DNA of 64,000 nt from Chania multitudinisentens RB-25. GTDB taxonomy: Bacteria; Pseudomonadota; Gammaproteobacteria; Enterobacterales; Enterobacteriaceae. The position numbers and the translations under genes are program-made. Positions 8,773 through 17,167 of the stretch are shown here, one piece after another. Positions within the stretch are counted from its first letter, which is position 1. The number at the start of each line of letters is the position of its first letter. Location of the stretch: NCBI RefSeq assembly GCF_000520015.2, contig NZ_CP007044.2, forward strand, positions 4,092,001 through 4,156,000, written 5' to 3'. Below the pieces are notes generated by a model, which saw only the letters and a list, made by a program, of their open reading frames with translations, did not search any database and was not told where the DNA came from.

Positions 8773-10055
8773 TATGCCCCCGCCAACCGGACAATGCGCC
8801 GCCGTTTGGCGTCGAACTGCGGCATAATCGCCTGCGCCTGCAACTGCCACTCCAGTTGTTCCACCGCAATCCCCTGCTGTTCAAACAGCGCGATAAGCTG
8901 CCGCTGGCAATCCTCTAACGCTACGGCCGGGCAATCGGCCATTAGTTGCAACCGGTTGCCGCCATGCTGAACCAGCCGGTAATCTGCCACCGCAGGCAAC
9001 GCATTGGCAATCACCCGGCGACATAAATCAGCGAACACCCTTTGCGGTTCGCCTTGTTGGCCGGGGAGTTGCAGTTGATCGTCACTGCGCCCTTCAATAC
9101 GATCCAGCGCCATAGTGGCCTGCCCACAAGGGCAAGGCTCAGCGCGCCGTACCAGAATATCGTCCAACCGGTAGCGCACGACTGGCTGAGTGCGGCGGGT
9201 AAAATCGGTGATCAGCGGGGTGAAACGCTGTTCGTCGATCCACTGCGGCTCAACGTGGATAAATTCTTCATTAAGGTGCAAGGTGCCATGGCTACAGGTC
9301 GCCGCGAGAAACCCTTCGGTGGCCTGATACACTTCCGCCACTTCGCTAAATACCTGCTGCAACAGTTGGCGATCCTGCGGCTCCAGCACTTCAGCCACCG
9401 AGATTACCCGCTTTGCCCGCAACTGAATCTGGCCCCGCAGCACTTCCGTCGCCAAGGCACAAAGTACCTGCGCAGGCGCAACGATAATGCTGGGTTGCTC
9501 TCGTTCAAGCTGCGGCAAATGCCCGGCAAAAGGCGCGAACAAATCGTAAAACGTCAGACTCAACCAGCGGTTATTGACGCTATGGTACAGATTGTTATCG
9601 GCTCGCAGGAACAAGGCCACTTTTTCACCGGCAAATACCCCTTGCGGCAACATTTTCGCCAACATACCACCGGCCCAAATCTGCTGTTCCTGAGGGCTGA
9701 CAACGAACACGCCGCGCCGCCCAGAAGTTCCGGTTGATAACCCAACGCTGTACTGCCCTACTTTTGGCGTAAAATCACGTTCGGTTTCCGCGCGCTGGGC
9801 GCACGCCAACAGAGCACTCAGTCGCAGGCCAGCGGTGTTCATCTGGTCAAAATTGGCCATCATGACTGCTTTATCCATCTGCGGCCACTCGGCGATCGGC
9901 AAGGCGCTGTAAGGCTGAAAATAAGGGCTTTTTGCCAATACACGGCGCGCAAAACGCCGCAATTGGCGGGCCTGATACGCTTCCAACGCCGCACGTTGTG
10001 AAAAACGCAGCCGCCGCGCACGCAGGTAATGCCACAGCGTCATCAACGGGATCAC
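8772..10055 (-). CDS. PaaK/F390-synthetase-like adenylate-forming enzyme
   Basis: 427 aa from a GTG at 10055. This start overlaps the previous stop as GTGA and is preceded by GAGGGGG; an ATG 12 bp further in is the alternative. It has the ANL-type P-loop SxGTSGRRG (LSTGTSGRRGVF, about 106-117), ATEGF and RYRLDD, plus a CPCG pair near the C-terminal third as in PaaK-like enzymes. Such enzymes activate a carboxylate with ATP and often pass it to CoA. Short N-terminus and divergence put it in the group commonly annotated as F390 synthetase-related, whose substrates are mostly unknown. In this operon an acyl substrate is likely. Confidence 0.75.
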   Translation of the reverse strand: MIPLMTLWHYLRARRLRFSQRAALEAYQARQLRRFARRVLAKSPYFQPYSALPIAEWPQMDKAVMMANFDQMNTAGLRLSALLACAQRAETERDFTPKVGQYSVGLSTGTSGRRGVFVVSPQEQQIWAGGMLAKMLPQGVFAGEKVALFLRADNNLYHSVNNRWLSLTFYDLFAPFAGHLPQLEREQPSIIVAPAQVLCALATEVLRGQIQLRAKRVISVAEVLEPQDRQLLQQVFSEVAEVYQATEGFLAATCSHGTLHLNEEFIHVEPQWIDEQRFTPLITDFTRRTQPVVRYRLDDILVRRAEPCPCGQATMALDRIEGRSDDQLQLPGQQGEPQRVFADLCRRVIANALPAVADYRLVQHGGNRLQLMADCPAVALEDCQRQLIALFEQQGIAVEQLEWQLQAQAIMPQFDAKRRRIVRLAGA

Positions 10056-10858
10056 AGTTCCCCCTCGTGGCACAGGTGGATCTGCGCCGATCCGCCAAGA
10101 TAGAGCTGGTGCAGTGCGCCAAGCGTCTGATAGTAGCTGTGCGGATTATCCATGATCAGGTTAGCCAGGCGTGACGGGTAATGCAGTTGCTGATAGTTCA
10201 GCGGCGACCAGGCGGCGTCACTCGCCAGCAACCGCCAACCTTCATCGGTTTGCACAAACGCGCCAAGGTGCCCGGCGGCATGCCCCGGCAGCGGCACAAT
10301 AACGATTTGCCCGGCGCTGCCCGGCAACGCATAACCCTGCTGAAACGGTGCCAACGCAGCGGGCAGGCTCTGCTGCGGGAATGACTCCACAAACTGCAAG
10401 GCCGCTTCGAAATCTTCTGGGATCAACCCCGGTACAAAGGCTCGTTTCAAGGCCGCTATACCACGCAGGCCGCGGGTTTGCTGCCAACCTTCGCCAGAAC
10501 AAATCATGTTAAGGGTGCTGAAATCGCGCAGGCCAGCAATATGATCGGCATGAAAATGCGAAATAATTACCGCCTCAAGATCCTGAGCCATTAGCCCCAG
10601 GCGATGAAGCTGTGCGGCCAGCGCCTCGTCAGGGTTGAAATACACCGGCGTCACCTGCCGATACAGGCGAAACACGCCGCTGGCCGTATAATGCTGGAAA
10701 TGACTGGCGTAACCGGTGTCCCACAGCCAACGACGTTCCCCCACTTCCAGCAGATAGGCTCTGGAAGGGAACTTGCAGCTGCGCATCGCAGAACCACGCA
10801 GCACCATGCAACCCAAATGGGTGCAATAGCCGATTTCAAAAGGGGTAATTTTAGCCAT
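10052..10858 (-). CDS. Metallo-beta-lactamase-fold hydrolase
   Basis: 268 aa, cytoplasmic. The metal motif HFHADH is at 101-106, the third ligand motif GHAAGH at 192-197, and ASDAAW supplies the bridging Asp (about 214). This is a complete di-zinc site as in lactonases, thioesterases and glyoxalase II-like enzymes. The family does not define the substrate. In this operon a lactone, thioester or ester intermediate would fit, and it may play the hydrolase part that OleB or a thioesterase plays in other lipid pathways (inference). It overlaps the upstream gene by 8 bp and the downstream one by 4 bp. Confidence 0.82.
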   Translation of the reverse strand: MAKITPFEIGYCTHLGCMVLRGSAMRSCKFPSRAYLLEVGERRWLWDTGYASHFQHYTASGVFRLYRQVTPVYFNPDEALAAQLHRLGLMAQDLEAVIISHFHADHIAGLRDFSTLNMICSGEGWQQTRGLRGIAALKRAFVPGLIPEDFEAALQFVESFPQQSLPAALAPFQQGYALPGSAGQIVIVPLPGHAAGHLGAFVQTDEGWRLLASDAAWSPLNYQQLHYPSRLANLIMDNPHSYYQTLGALHQLYLGGSAQIHLCHEGEL

Positions 10859-11867
10859 GCCCAGCCAGCCCTTGCTGTTGCAGCCACTGGCCCGTCAGCG
10901 CGATCCCTTGTTCCAGGCTATAACATGGGCGATACCCCAATTCTTCAATCGCCCGGGTATTATCCAGCGTCATGTCAAAATAGGCTGCCGCCACGCTATA
11001 GCGCGTCAAGGCCGGTTCTTTATCGGTGAGCAACGCGAACAGTTCCATTCCGCATGCCAATGACAGCAATAACCGATAAGGTACGGCCTGCAAGCGATAT
11101 TGCCAACCGAGCTGCTGGCCGAGCAACTGGTGCAACATCTCCGCCAGCGGCTGCGGTTGTTGATTGGTGATGTTGTAAATACTGCCGGACGTTAAATGCT
11201 CTTTGTGGCTGGCCAGATCCAGCGCATGTACCACATTCAGCACAAAGGTCAGGTCCAGGCAGGCTTTTCCGCCGCCAGGCAGGCGCAGTACACCGTTATC
11301 GCGCCGTAGCTGTGCCAATATTCTGGGCATAATCACCCGATCATAGGGCCCAAACAGGCCACGTGGCCGCAAAATCAGATAGGTGGTTTGCGGGTAGCGG
11401 TGCAGCAACGCCGCAATATTCTGCTCTGCGGCAAACTTGCTGGCCGCATAATAATTGGCAAAGCGGTCGGCAAACTCACTTTCCGTAATATTGTGATGGT
11501 GTTTGAAGTCGAAATAGACCGCAGGCGTTGAGATATGAATAAATCGTGGTATGCCGCAGCGCCCGGCGGCCTGAGCCAGTTTATCCGTCACATAGGTGTT
11601 GGCCTGATAAAACTCCGCACGACTTCCCCAAGGAGAAGATTTGGCGGCACAGTGCCAAACCACATCGCAACCCGCCATCAGTTTTTCACACTGTTCTTCT
11701 CCTGCGCGGGTCAGATCCAATGCGGTAAACTTCGCCCCCTGAGCCACCAACAAGCGCCCGACAGCCTCATCCCGCCCGGTTGCCTGTACCTGATGCCCAG
11801 CGGCCAGTAACCATTCGGTAGCATTGCGCCCCAGCCCGCTGGTTGCCCCGGTTACTAACACCTTCAT
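10851..11867 (-). CDS. NAD(P)-dependent epimerase/dehydratase (extended SDR, OleD / 3-beta-HSD-like)
   Basis: 338 aa. The N-terminal Rossmann motif GATSGLGR is at 7-14 and the catalytic YAASK (Tyr140, Lys144) follows NY. The closest family by overall pattern is the 3-beta-hydroxysteroid dehydrogenase/OleD group, which reduces or oxidises beta-keto or hydroxy lipids, rather than sugar epimerases. It stands next to a KAS III gene, so reduction of a beta-keto product is a reasonable guess. Start ATG at 11867 overlaps the KAS III stop by 4 bp (ATGA). Confidence 0.78.
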   Translation of the reverse strand: MKVLVTGATSGLGRNATEWLLAAGHQVQATGRDEAVGRLLVAQGAKFTALDLTRAGEEQCEKLMAGCDVVWHCAAKSSPWGSRAEFYQANTYVTDKLAQAAGRCGIPRFIHISTPAVYFDFKHHHNITESEFADRFANYYAASKFAAEQNIAALLHRYPQTTYLILRPRGLFGPYDRVIMPRILAQLRRDNGVLRLPGGGKACLDLTFVLNVVHALDLASHKEHLTSGSIYNITNQQPQPLAEMLHQLLGQQLGWQYRLQAVPYRLLLSLACGMELFALLTDKEPALTRYSVAAAYFDMTLDNTRAIEELGYRPCYSLEQGIALTGQWLQQQGLAGHG

Positions 11868-12871
11868 GGCAATAACACCATGCCACCGAGAGCCAACCCT
11901 GCGGCGGTGCCAATCAGCATGACCGGTTTGCCGGCGCTAAGTCTGCCGGTCGTGGCCGCTTCATGCAGTGCGGAAGGGATCGAAGCCGCCACCTGATTGC
12001 CCCGGTAGCGATAAATATCAATTAACGTATCTGGCGTGACATGCAATCGTTTACGCATATGTTCCAATGAAAGATGGCTGGCCTGGTGTGGCACCACGGT
12101 GCCCACCTGCGCCAGCGTGAGCCGTCCAGCCGCCAACAGACGCCTTAGAAAACTTTCTATCAGCGCAGAAGCCTGGCGGAATAATTGTTTGCCGTTCATA
12201 TGAAACAGGAAATCGCTGTCGCTCATCCCGGCACGTGGGTTGCGGCGCGTGCCGCCCGCCCTGATTTCACACAGTTCGCTACCTTCAGGATAGGTTTCCA
12301 TCAGGTAAGACAGGATACCGCTACGCCCGTCACCGCGTTCAACGATGGCACAGGCCGCGCCATCGCCAAAAATCAGCGCGGATTCTTCATCAGCCCAGTC
12401 TATTCCCCGGGAGGCGATATCAGCAGAGACAATCGCAATCCGCCGGTAAACGCCGGTATTGAGCAATCCTGCCGCCACTTGCAGGGCAGAGATAAAACTG
12501 ATGCAGCTGGTATTGATATCAAAACCGGCGGTGCCCTGTGGCAGCCCGGCCAGTTTGAGAATATGAGCAGCGCTGAACGGCAGCGCCTGCACGGCAATCG
12601 CCGAAGCCGAAATCAGCAGATCGATAGAATTATGGCTGAGATGATGGAGGGATAACGCATTATTTAACGCCGCCACCGCCAGTTCAGCCTGGCTGGCCTC
12701 ATTACTGGCATGGAAGCGGTGAACAATGCCCGAACGTTTTTCTACATAACCTGCTGGTTTATTCAGCCGTTGATCCAACGCCGCCGACGTAACACAGTGC
12801 GGTGGTAAGGCCGCTCCTGTGGCAATAATCTTGAGCGGAAGTACGCTGTGGGAAAGCCTTTCAATCATCAT
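11864..12871 (-). CDS. 3-oxoacyl-ACP synthase III-like (KAS III / FabH-OleA superfamily), first gene of lipid operon
   Basis: 335 aa thiolase-fold condensing enzyme. The catalytic triad is intact: Cys123 in DINTSC, His262 in VVPHQAS and Asn292 in YRGNQ. FGDGAA, the FabH fold marker, is present at about 169-174. It is not housekeeping FabH, which lies in the fab operon. Relatives prime or join acyl chains, for example FabH, OleA and DpsC-type transferases. It heads an operon whose other members modify lipids, so it probably makes the carbon skeleton. Start is an ATGATG pair with only a weak ribosome site. The promoter would lie in the 420 bp upstream. Confidence 0.82.
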   Translation of the reverse strand: MMIERLSHSVLPLKIIATGAALPPHCVTSAALDQRLNKPAGYVEKRSGIVHRFHASNEASQAELAVAALNNALSLHHLSHNSIDLLISASAIAVQALPFSAAHILKLAGLPQGTAGFDINTSCISFISALQVAAGLLNTGVYRRIAIVSADIASRGIDWADEESALIFGDGAACAIVERGDGRSGILSYLMETYPEGSELCEIRAGGTRRNPRAGMSDSDFLFHMNGKQLFRQASALIESFLRRLLAAGRLTLAQVGTVVPHQASHLSLEHMRKRLHVTPDTLIDIYRYRGNQVAASIPSALHEAATTGRLSAGKPVMLIGTAAGLALGGMVLLP

Positions 12872-13291
12872 GGTGAGTTATTCAGTCTGCTTATCCATAA
12901 TTCAGCAGGCCAAACACTAAGCACTGCTCATTGAAGATAACATGCCGTTTCAGCCAAGCCTTTGTTTTAAATCAGTATAAAGAAAACGCCAACGGGCATT
13001 TTTACCGATTGATTCCGTTTGTTTAACTCATCATTGGTTTGAGCGTAAAATAGCGTAAATCAACGGTGAAAAGAGATCCACAGGATCTCGGTGAAGGAAT
13101 GATTAATTGATGGCTAAAAATGGGCGGTAAGTCAATATTGCCAACCTGATAAAGGGACGGTGAAAAGGCTACATCAAAAGAGCACCGTTAATTTTAGTGT
13201 TGTACATGATGCGCCTTTCACCCAACGATCAAAATCCATCACGTATTCCAGCGGCCTTCAACCACGGCTGAAAGTATGGTAACCGCCATAT
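12872..13291. other. 420-bp intergenic region upstream of the lipid operon
   Basis: No gene. It lies between the end of the exopolysaccharide cluster and the start of the lipid operon, both on the minus strand, so the lipid operon promoter should be here. A perfect inverted repeat, GAGATCC-ACA-GGATCTC (13073-13089), is flanked by direct repeats GGTGAA and is the best operator candidate. No clear -35/-10 pair was found. Confidence 0.5.
13073..13089. promoter_or_regulatory. Operator-like inverted repeat upstream of the lipid operon
   Basis: GAGATCCACAGGATCTC, a 7-bp perfect inverted repeat with a 3-nt centre, about 200 bp upstream of the KAS III start. GGTGAA occurs directly on both sides. The protein that binds it, if any, is unknown. 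Confidence 0.35.
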
Positions 13292-14035
13292 TCACTGCCT
13301 TTTTATCGCAGCATTGAACAGATACGCAAAGAACAGATAACAGGATTTCTGATACGACAACCCCAGGTAATCGCGGTAGATTTTCCACTGCCAGTCGGCA
13401 GCCTTAACCTTGTTGCCTGATAACGATTGTGCAGACAGACGATAAAAAGCTAATGGCTCCGGGATACAGTAAGCCAACCGGTTACGCGCGTTTTGCAGGA
13501 TCGCCAGCCACATCGCGTAGTCCTCATGGCCAATACGTTGCTGATACACCTTACCAGTCCGACGCTGATTGTAGATGCCGGTCAAGTTGCCAATCCAGTT
13601 GCTTTTCAGCATATCCTGATAGCCGATAAGCTCCTCTGCACCACGGTAGTTTTTAATCTGTCTGGGATCATCTTCAAAGGTGTAATAATGGGAACACACC
13701 ACGTCGTAGCGGCCAGATTGCAATATCCCCACCTGCCGCGCCAGTTTGTTTTCATGCCAGACATCATCGCTATCACAAAACGCCAGATAGTCACCGTTGG
13801 CGGCTTCAATGCCAACATTGCGCGTTTCCGCCACCCCTTGATTACGCTGGTTGCGAATATAGGTCAAACGTTCATGTTGGTATCGCCTCACCACCTCTTC
13901 CGTATTGTCACTGGAAGCGTCATCAATCACATACAGATGATAATCGGTAAATTTTTGCTGTAATACCCCCAGAATCGACTGCTCAATGAACGCGGCTGCA
14001 TTGTAGGCGGGCATAATGACCGAAACTTTTTCCAT
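13292..14035 (-). CDS. Family 2 glycosyltransferase (exopolysaccharide cluster)
   Basis: 247 aa, GT-A fold. It begins MEKVSVIMPAYNAA, with VIDDASSDNT (nucleotide-binding Asp) at about 38-47 and CDSDD (metal-binding DxD) at about 88-92. No transmembrane domain precedes the catalytic part. It would add one sugar to the lipid-linked repeat unit at the cytoplasmic face. Sugar and linkage are unknown. It is the last gene of the cluster, 7 bp after the next glycosyltransferase, and GAGGTTAAC precedes the ATG. Confidence 0.87.
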   Translation of the reverse strand: MEKVSVIMPAYNAAAFIEQSILGVLQQKFTDYHLYVIDDASSDNTEEVVRRYQHERLTYIRNQRNQGVAETRNVGIEAANGDYLAFCDSDDVWHENKLARQVGILQSGRYDVVCSHYYTFEDDPRQIKNYRGAEELIGYQDMLKSNWIGNLTGIYNQRRTGKVYQQRIGHEDYAMWLAILQNARNRLAYCIPEPLAFYRLSAQSLSGNKVKAADWQWKIYRDYLGLSYQKSCYLFFAYLFNAAIKRQ

Positions 14036-14042
14036 GTTAACC

Positions 14043-15098
14043 TCAGGTAATAATCTGCTGCCATTGCGGGTAGATACGTTCGGGCGTAAAACGCCCGGCT
14101 TTTCTCAACGATGCACAGGCATAATGCTGCCTGAGCTCGGGAGCTGCGATCAGCTCAAGGGTTCTGCGACAAAACTGTGCCTGATCGCCATCGGCAACCA
14201 GGCAACCGTTAACGCCGTCATCAATCAGTTCTGCGGGGCCGGTCTGGCAGTTGTAAGCCACCAGCGGCAGACCGAAACTCATCGCTTCAATCAGCACCAT
14301 CGGTAGCCCTTCATAACGTGAGGTCATCAGAAACAATCCGGCCCGCCGATACCAGGCTGCGACATCGGCAGTCGCGGGTAGCAGTTGTATGCTCATTTGC
14401 AGCCCAGCCTGTTCGATTTGCCGCTGCAATGCGCTGCGTTCAGGGCCATCACCAATGATCGCTAGCTGCCAGCCCGGGGCTTGATGGGCAATCTGCTGCC
14501 AGGCGGCAATCAGCCGATCAAACCCTTTTTGATAACTCAGCCGCCCAATCGCCAGCGCCAAGTTTTGCTGCTGCCCAATTTGTGGAGGTTGCCGCAGGAA
14601 AGGAGAAACATTTTCGATGACCAAACATTTGTGCGGCGGCACCCAGCAGGCAATCGCATCACGATCTTGCCGGGTGAGGAAAATCACCCGGTCACTCAGC
14701 CGATACACTGCCAGTTTGAGCCACTTCATCAGGCGTGGATATTGATGAAAGCTGACGTGCTCACTGAGCAACAACCGGCTATGCGGGCAGAGCAGGCGTA
14801 AATAAGGCGTAATCACCACCGACAGACGGCCCATCGACACCGGGATAATGGCGTGAAAGCCCCCTTGGCGCAGCGCCAACGCCAGGCGCCAAGGCCAACA
14901 ACCACGGCGCCCTGTCATGAAACGCAGTGCGACGGCAGCATCAAGTGGGAAAAATGCCTGTTCACCACTGATGGAAAACAGCGTGACCTCATATTCTGGC
15001 AAGCGTGCCAACGCACTCGCCAAGCCACTGGCAACGCGTTCGGTTCCCCCTTTACCGGCCAGATTTTCAATGACTATCGCAATCTTACGTGGTGACAT
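14043..15098 (-). CDS. Family 4 glycosyltransferase (exopolysaccharide cluster)
   Basis: 351 aa, GT-B fold, retaining GT4. Signs are the glycine-rich N-terminus ENLAGKGGTERVASGL (about 11-26), AIGRLSYQKGFDRLI in the middle, and the C-terminal E-x7-E motif in YEGLPMVLIEAMSFG. It would transfer a sugar from an NDP donor onto the growing repeat unit. The start ATG is one base after the stop of the preceding glycosyltransferase gene, with GGAGATGAC as ribosome site. Confidence 0.87.
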   Translation of the reverse strand: MSPRKIAIVIENLAGKGGTERVASGLASALARLPEYEVTLFSISGEQAFFPLDAAVALRFMTGRRGCWPWRLALALRQGGFHAIIPVSMGRLSVVITPYLRLLCPHSRLLLSEHVSFHQYPRLMKWLKLAVYRLSDRVIFLTRQDRDAIACWVPPHKCLVIENVSPFLRQPPQIGQQQNLALAIGRLSYQKGFDRLIAAWQQIAHQAPGWQLAIIGDGPERSALQRQIEQAGLQMSIQLLPATADVAAWYRRAGLFLMTSRYEGLPMVLIEAMSFGLPLVAYNCQTGPAELIDDGVNGCLVADGDQAQFCRRTLELIAAPELRQHYACASLRKAGRFTPERIYPQWQQIIT

Positions 15099-15099
15099 G

Positions 15100-16005
15100 T
15101 CATCTCCGAAAACCGTTGCGCGCGCTACGCAACAGCCGGCTGCCCAGCGGGAAAAGCCCTAAGCGGGTCAGACAGTCACCATAGAGTTTGATCAATTTGA
15201 ATTTATTACTGAGCGTGTGGCCCACAATACGTGAGGAGTAGTAGCTGAATGCCCGCTGATTTTCATTGTAAAGCGATAGTAATAAGTGCTTGCAGGCAAA
15301 ACCGCTGATATGGCTATCACTGGGTTGCAGGTAAGCATCAATAAACTGTTCACTTGCCTCAAGATTCAGTTTAGTGGTCATGCGCCCACTGCGCCCGACA
15401 TCAAGAAACACGCCGCTGCCCGTATCATGCATCACGTTAGCGCCCTGCTTGGTGGCATTGACCAAAAATCCCCAGTCCTGATGTTTGTAAAGAAATTCAG
15501 GAAACAGAAAACGGCGGTCGCGTTTTTTACGCATGCTGATGGTGGAGGAGCGGATGTCTCCCATTTCCAGAAAGAGAAAATCCTCACCTGCTAATCCTGT
15601 TTTATAATTAAAGGAAAAATCCCTTACCGAATCACCGTACACCTCGGTATAATTGCCAAAAATAATATCAATACTTTGATCTTCATGGCACTTCAGGCGA
15701 CGCATAATATAGTGAGTGGTAAAGTGATCGTCAGAATCCAGAAAAAAGATAATATCTGCCTGCGCCAGTTGAACGCCTATATTACGGGATACAGCCGCGT
15801 TCGTTTTTTTCAATTTCTCATGCAGCACGACGTGGTCATAAGCCGCAGCAAATTGCCTAACAATCGTGATATCAGCTTCGGTGGAGCCGTCATCCACTAA
15901 AATAATCTGATAATCAAAACCACTGCAAGCGTTGAAAATACGCACCAGATTCTTTTCCAAATAGCTGGCACTGTTATATATCGGAATAACAATTGAGAAA
16001 TCCAT
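15100..16005 (-). CDS. Family 2 glycosyltransferase (exopolysaccharide cluster)
   Basis: 301 aa from the ATG at 16005 (MDFSIVIPIYNSA). A GTG two codons earlier is possible, but GAGGTGAGC sits correctly only for this ATG. GT-A signatures are ILVDDGST (about 35-42) and FFLDSDDHF (DxD, about 88-96). The C-terminal half has weak similarity to the small lipopolysaccharide and capsule GT2 enzymes. It lies 7 bp from the polymerase gene. Confidence 0.85.
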   Translation of the reverse strand: MDFSIVIPIYNSASYLEKNLVRIFNACSGFDYQIILVDDGSTEADITIVRQFAAAYDHVVLHEKLKKTNAAVSRNIGVQLAQADIIFFLDSDDHFTTHYIMRRLKCHEDQSIDIIFGNYTEVYGDSVRDFSFNYKTGLAGEDFLFLEMGDIRSSTISMRKKRDRRFLFPEFLYKHQDWGFLVNATKQGANVMHDTGSGVFLDVGRSGRMTTKLNLEASEQFIDAYLQPSDSHISGFACKHLLLSLYNENQRAFSYYSSRIVGHTLSNKFKLIKLYGDCLTRLGLFPLGSRLLRSARNGFRR

Positions 16006-16012
16006 GCTCACC

Positions 16013-17161
16013 TCAATTTTTTAGTTGATAAAAACCTTTGCCCTGGCAAAGCAACAGCAACGAAATATTAAACACCGGCACCAGGAAATATGTTTCGGTA
16101 AGGGTGCTTAATAAAAAAACGGCCACGACCCAGCGCATAAAGCGGCTGAGAAACACCAGGTTGCGCAATAATTGGCAATAGCCGAACAACAATAGAAAAG
16201 AAACGCTGATACCACCTGAATAAAATAGAGCAAAATAAAAAAAATCAACCGGTTTGTAAGCGGCTATATTTTGGCCCAGCAGCAGATTTGGCAACCCAAG
16301 CGCCTGATACATCTGCCAGGAAAACCATATACGGCCCGTCAATACCTGATTGAGAACAGCATCCCACTGGGGGTGTATTCCCCAGCGCAACACGCTGATG
16401 AACTGTATACCCAATATCATGCACAGTAACAAGGTACAGAGTTTCTTACCTGGCGCGACACGCAGTAATGGCGCCAGCCAAAATAGGCACAACAGTAATA
16501 AAGCCAGCGCCAGATAGGTGCGCGAATAGCTGTAGACCAATAACGGCAACAGAAGTATGGCGCAGGCCAGAGCAGCGATATTTTTCATCCCTAACGGCAT
16601 AGCCGCACGATCCAGCAAACACAGCAGCATGGCAAACAGTGAAAATACGTAATAAGCCAGCGTATTGGGATTATCAAAGCCTAACGTTAATCGGTTACCA
16701 TAGCGTTCATCCAGATAGACAAAGCTGTCGATATATAGCATATAAGGAATGGCGACCACTATCACTGCCATAAAATAGGCGGTGACAAACACTTCCCCCC
16801 CTCGCTTCACCCCTATTCGCTTGAACATAATCAGAAAAGCGATGCTGTAAATCACGCCAAAAAGATAATCTCCATGTCCGCTGGCCAAATTAAGCATAAA
16901 CAACAGTATTATCACACTGAGTAATATTTTTTCGCGCAGGCTGGCGATCGCTAAGGCATAGCCAATATACAGCAACAATACTCCGTTGAGGAACTGTACC
17001 GCTTCACCGATCAAAGCATTATTAAACGCCCCGGAAGTGAGAAACGTTTTGCAGAAAAAGATCAGCAAAAAAGTAAATACCACTGCGGGCATAACCTGGC
17101 TTTGCACCGGCTGATAAAAACGCCTGGCGGCGAATATCGGCTGGGAAAAAAACGTCTGCAT
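16013..17161 (-). CDS. Wzy-type polysaccharide polymerase (multi-spanning membrane protein)
   Basis: 382 aa, almost entirely hydrophobic with about ten to twelve predicted membrane segments, and one larger loop around residues 260-300. Wzy proteins share little sequence. The call rests on topology, residues such as YSYSRT (a common O-antigen ligase/polymerase pattern near 208-213) and position between the flippase and glycosyltransferase genes. It would join repeat units at the periplasmic face. Confidence is good for function class and low for detail. Confidence 0.7.
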   Translation of the reverse strand: MQTFFSQPIFAARRFYQPVQSQVMPAVVFTFLLIFFCKTFLTSGAFNNALIGEAVQFLNGVLLLYIGYALAIASLREKILLSVIILLFMLNLASGHGDYLFGVIYSIAFLIMFKRIGVKRGGEVFVTAYFMAVIVVAIPYMLYIDSFVYLDERYGNRLTLGFDNPNTLAYYVFSLFAMLLCLLDRAAMPLGMKNIAALACAILLLPLLVYSYSRTYLALALLLLCLFWLAPLLRVAPGKKLCTLLLCMILGIQFISVLRWGIHPQWDAVLNQVLTGRIWFSWQMYQALGLPNLLLGQNIAAYKPVDFFYFALFYSGGISVSFLLLFGYCQLLRNLVFLSRFMRWVVAVFLLSTLTETYFLVPVFNISLLLLCQGKGFYQLKN

Positions 17162-17167
17162 AAGTTA

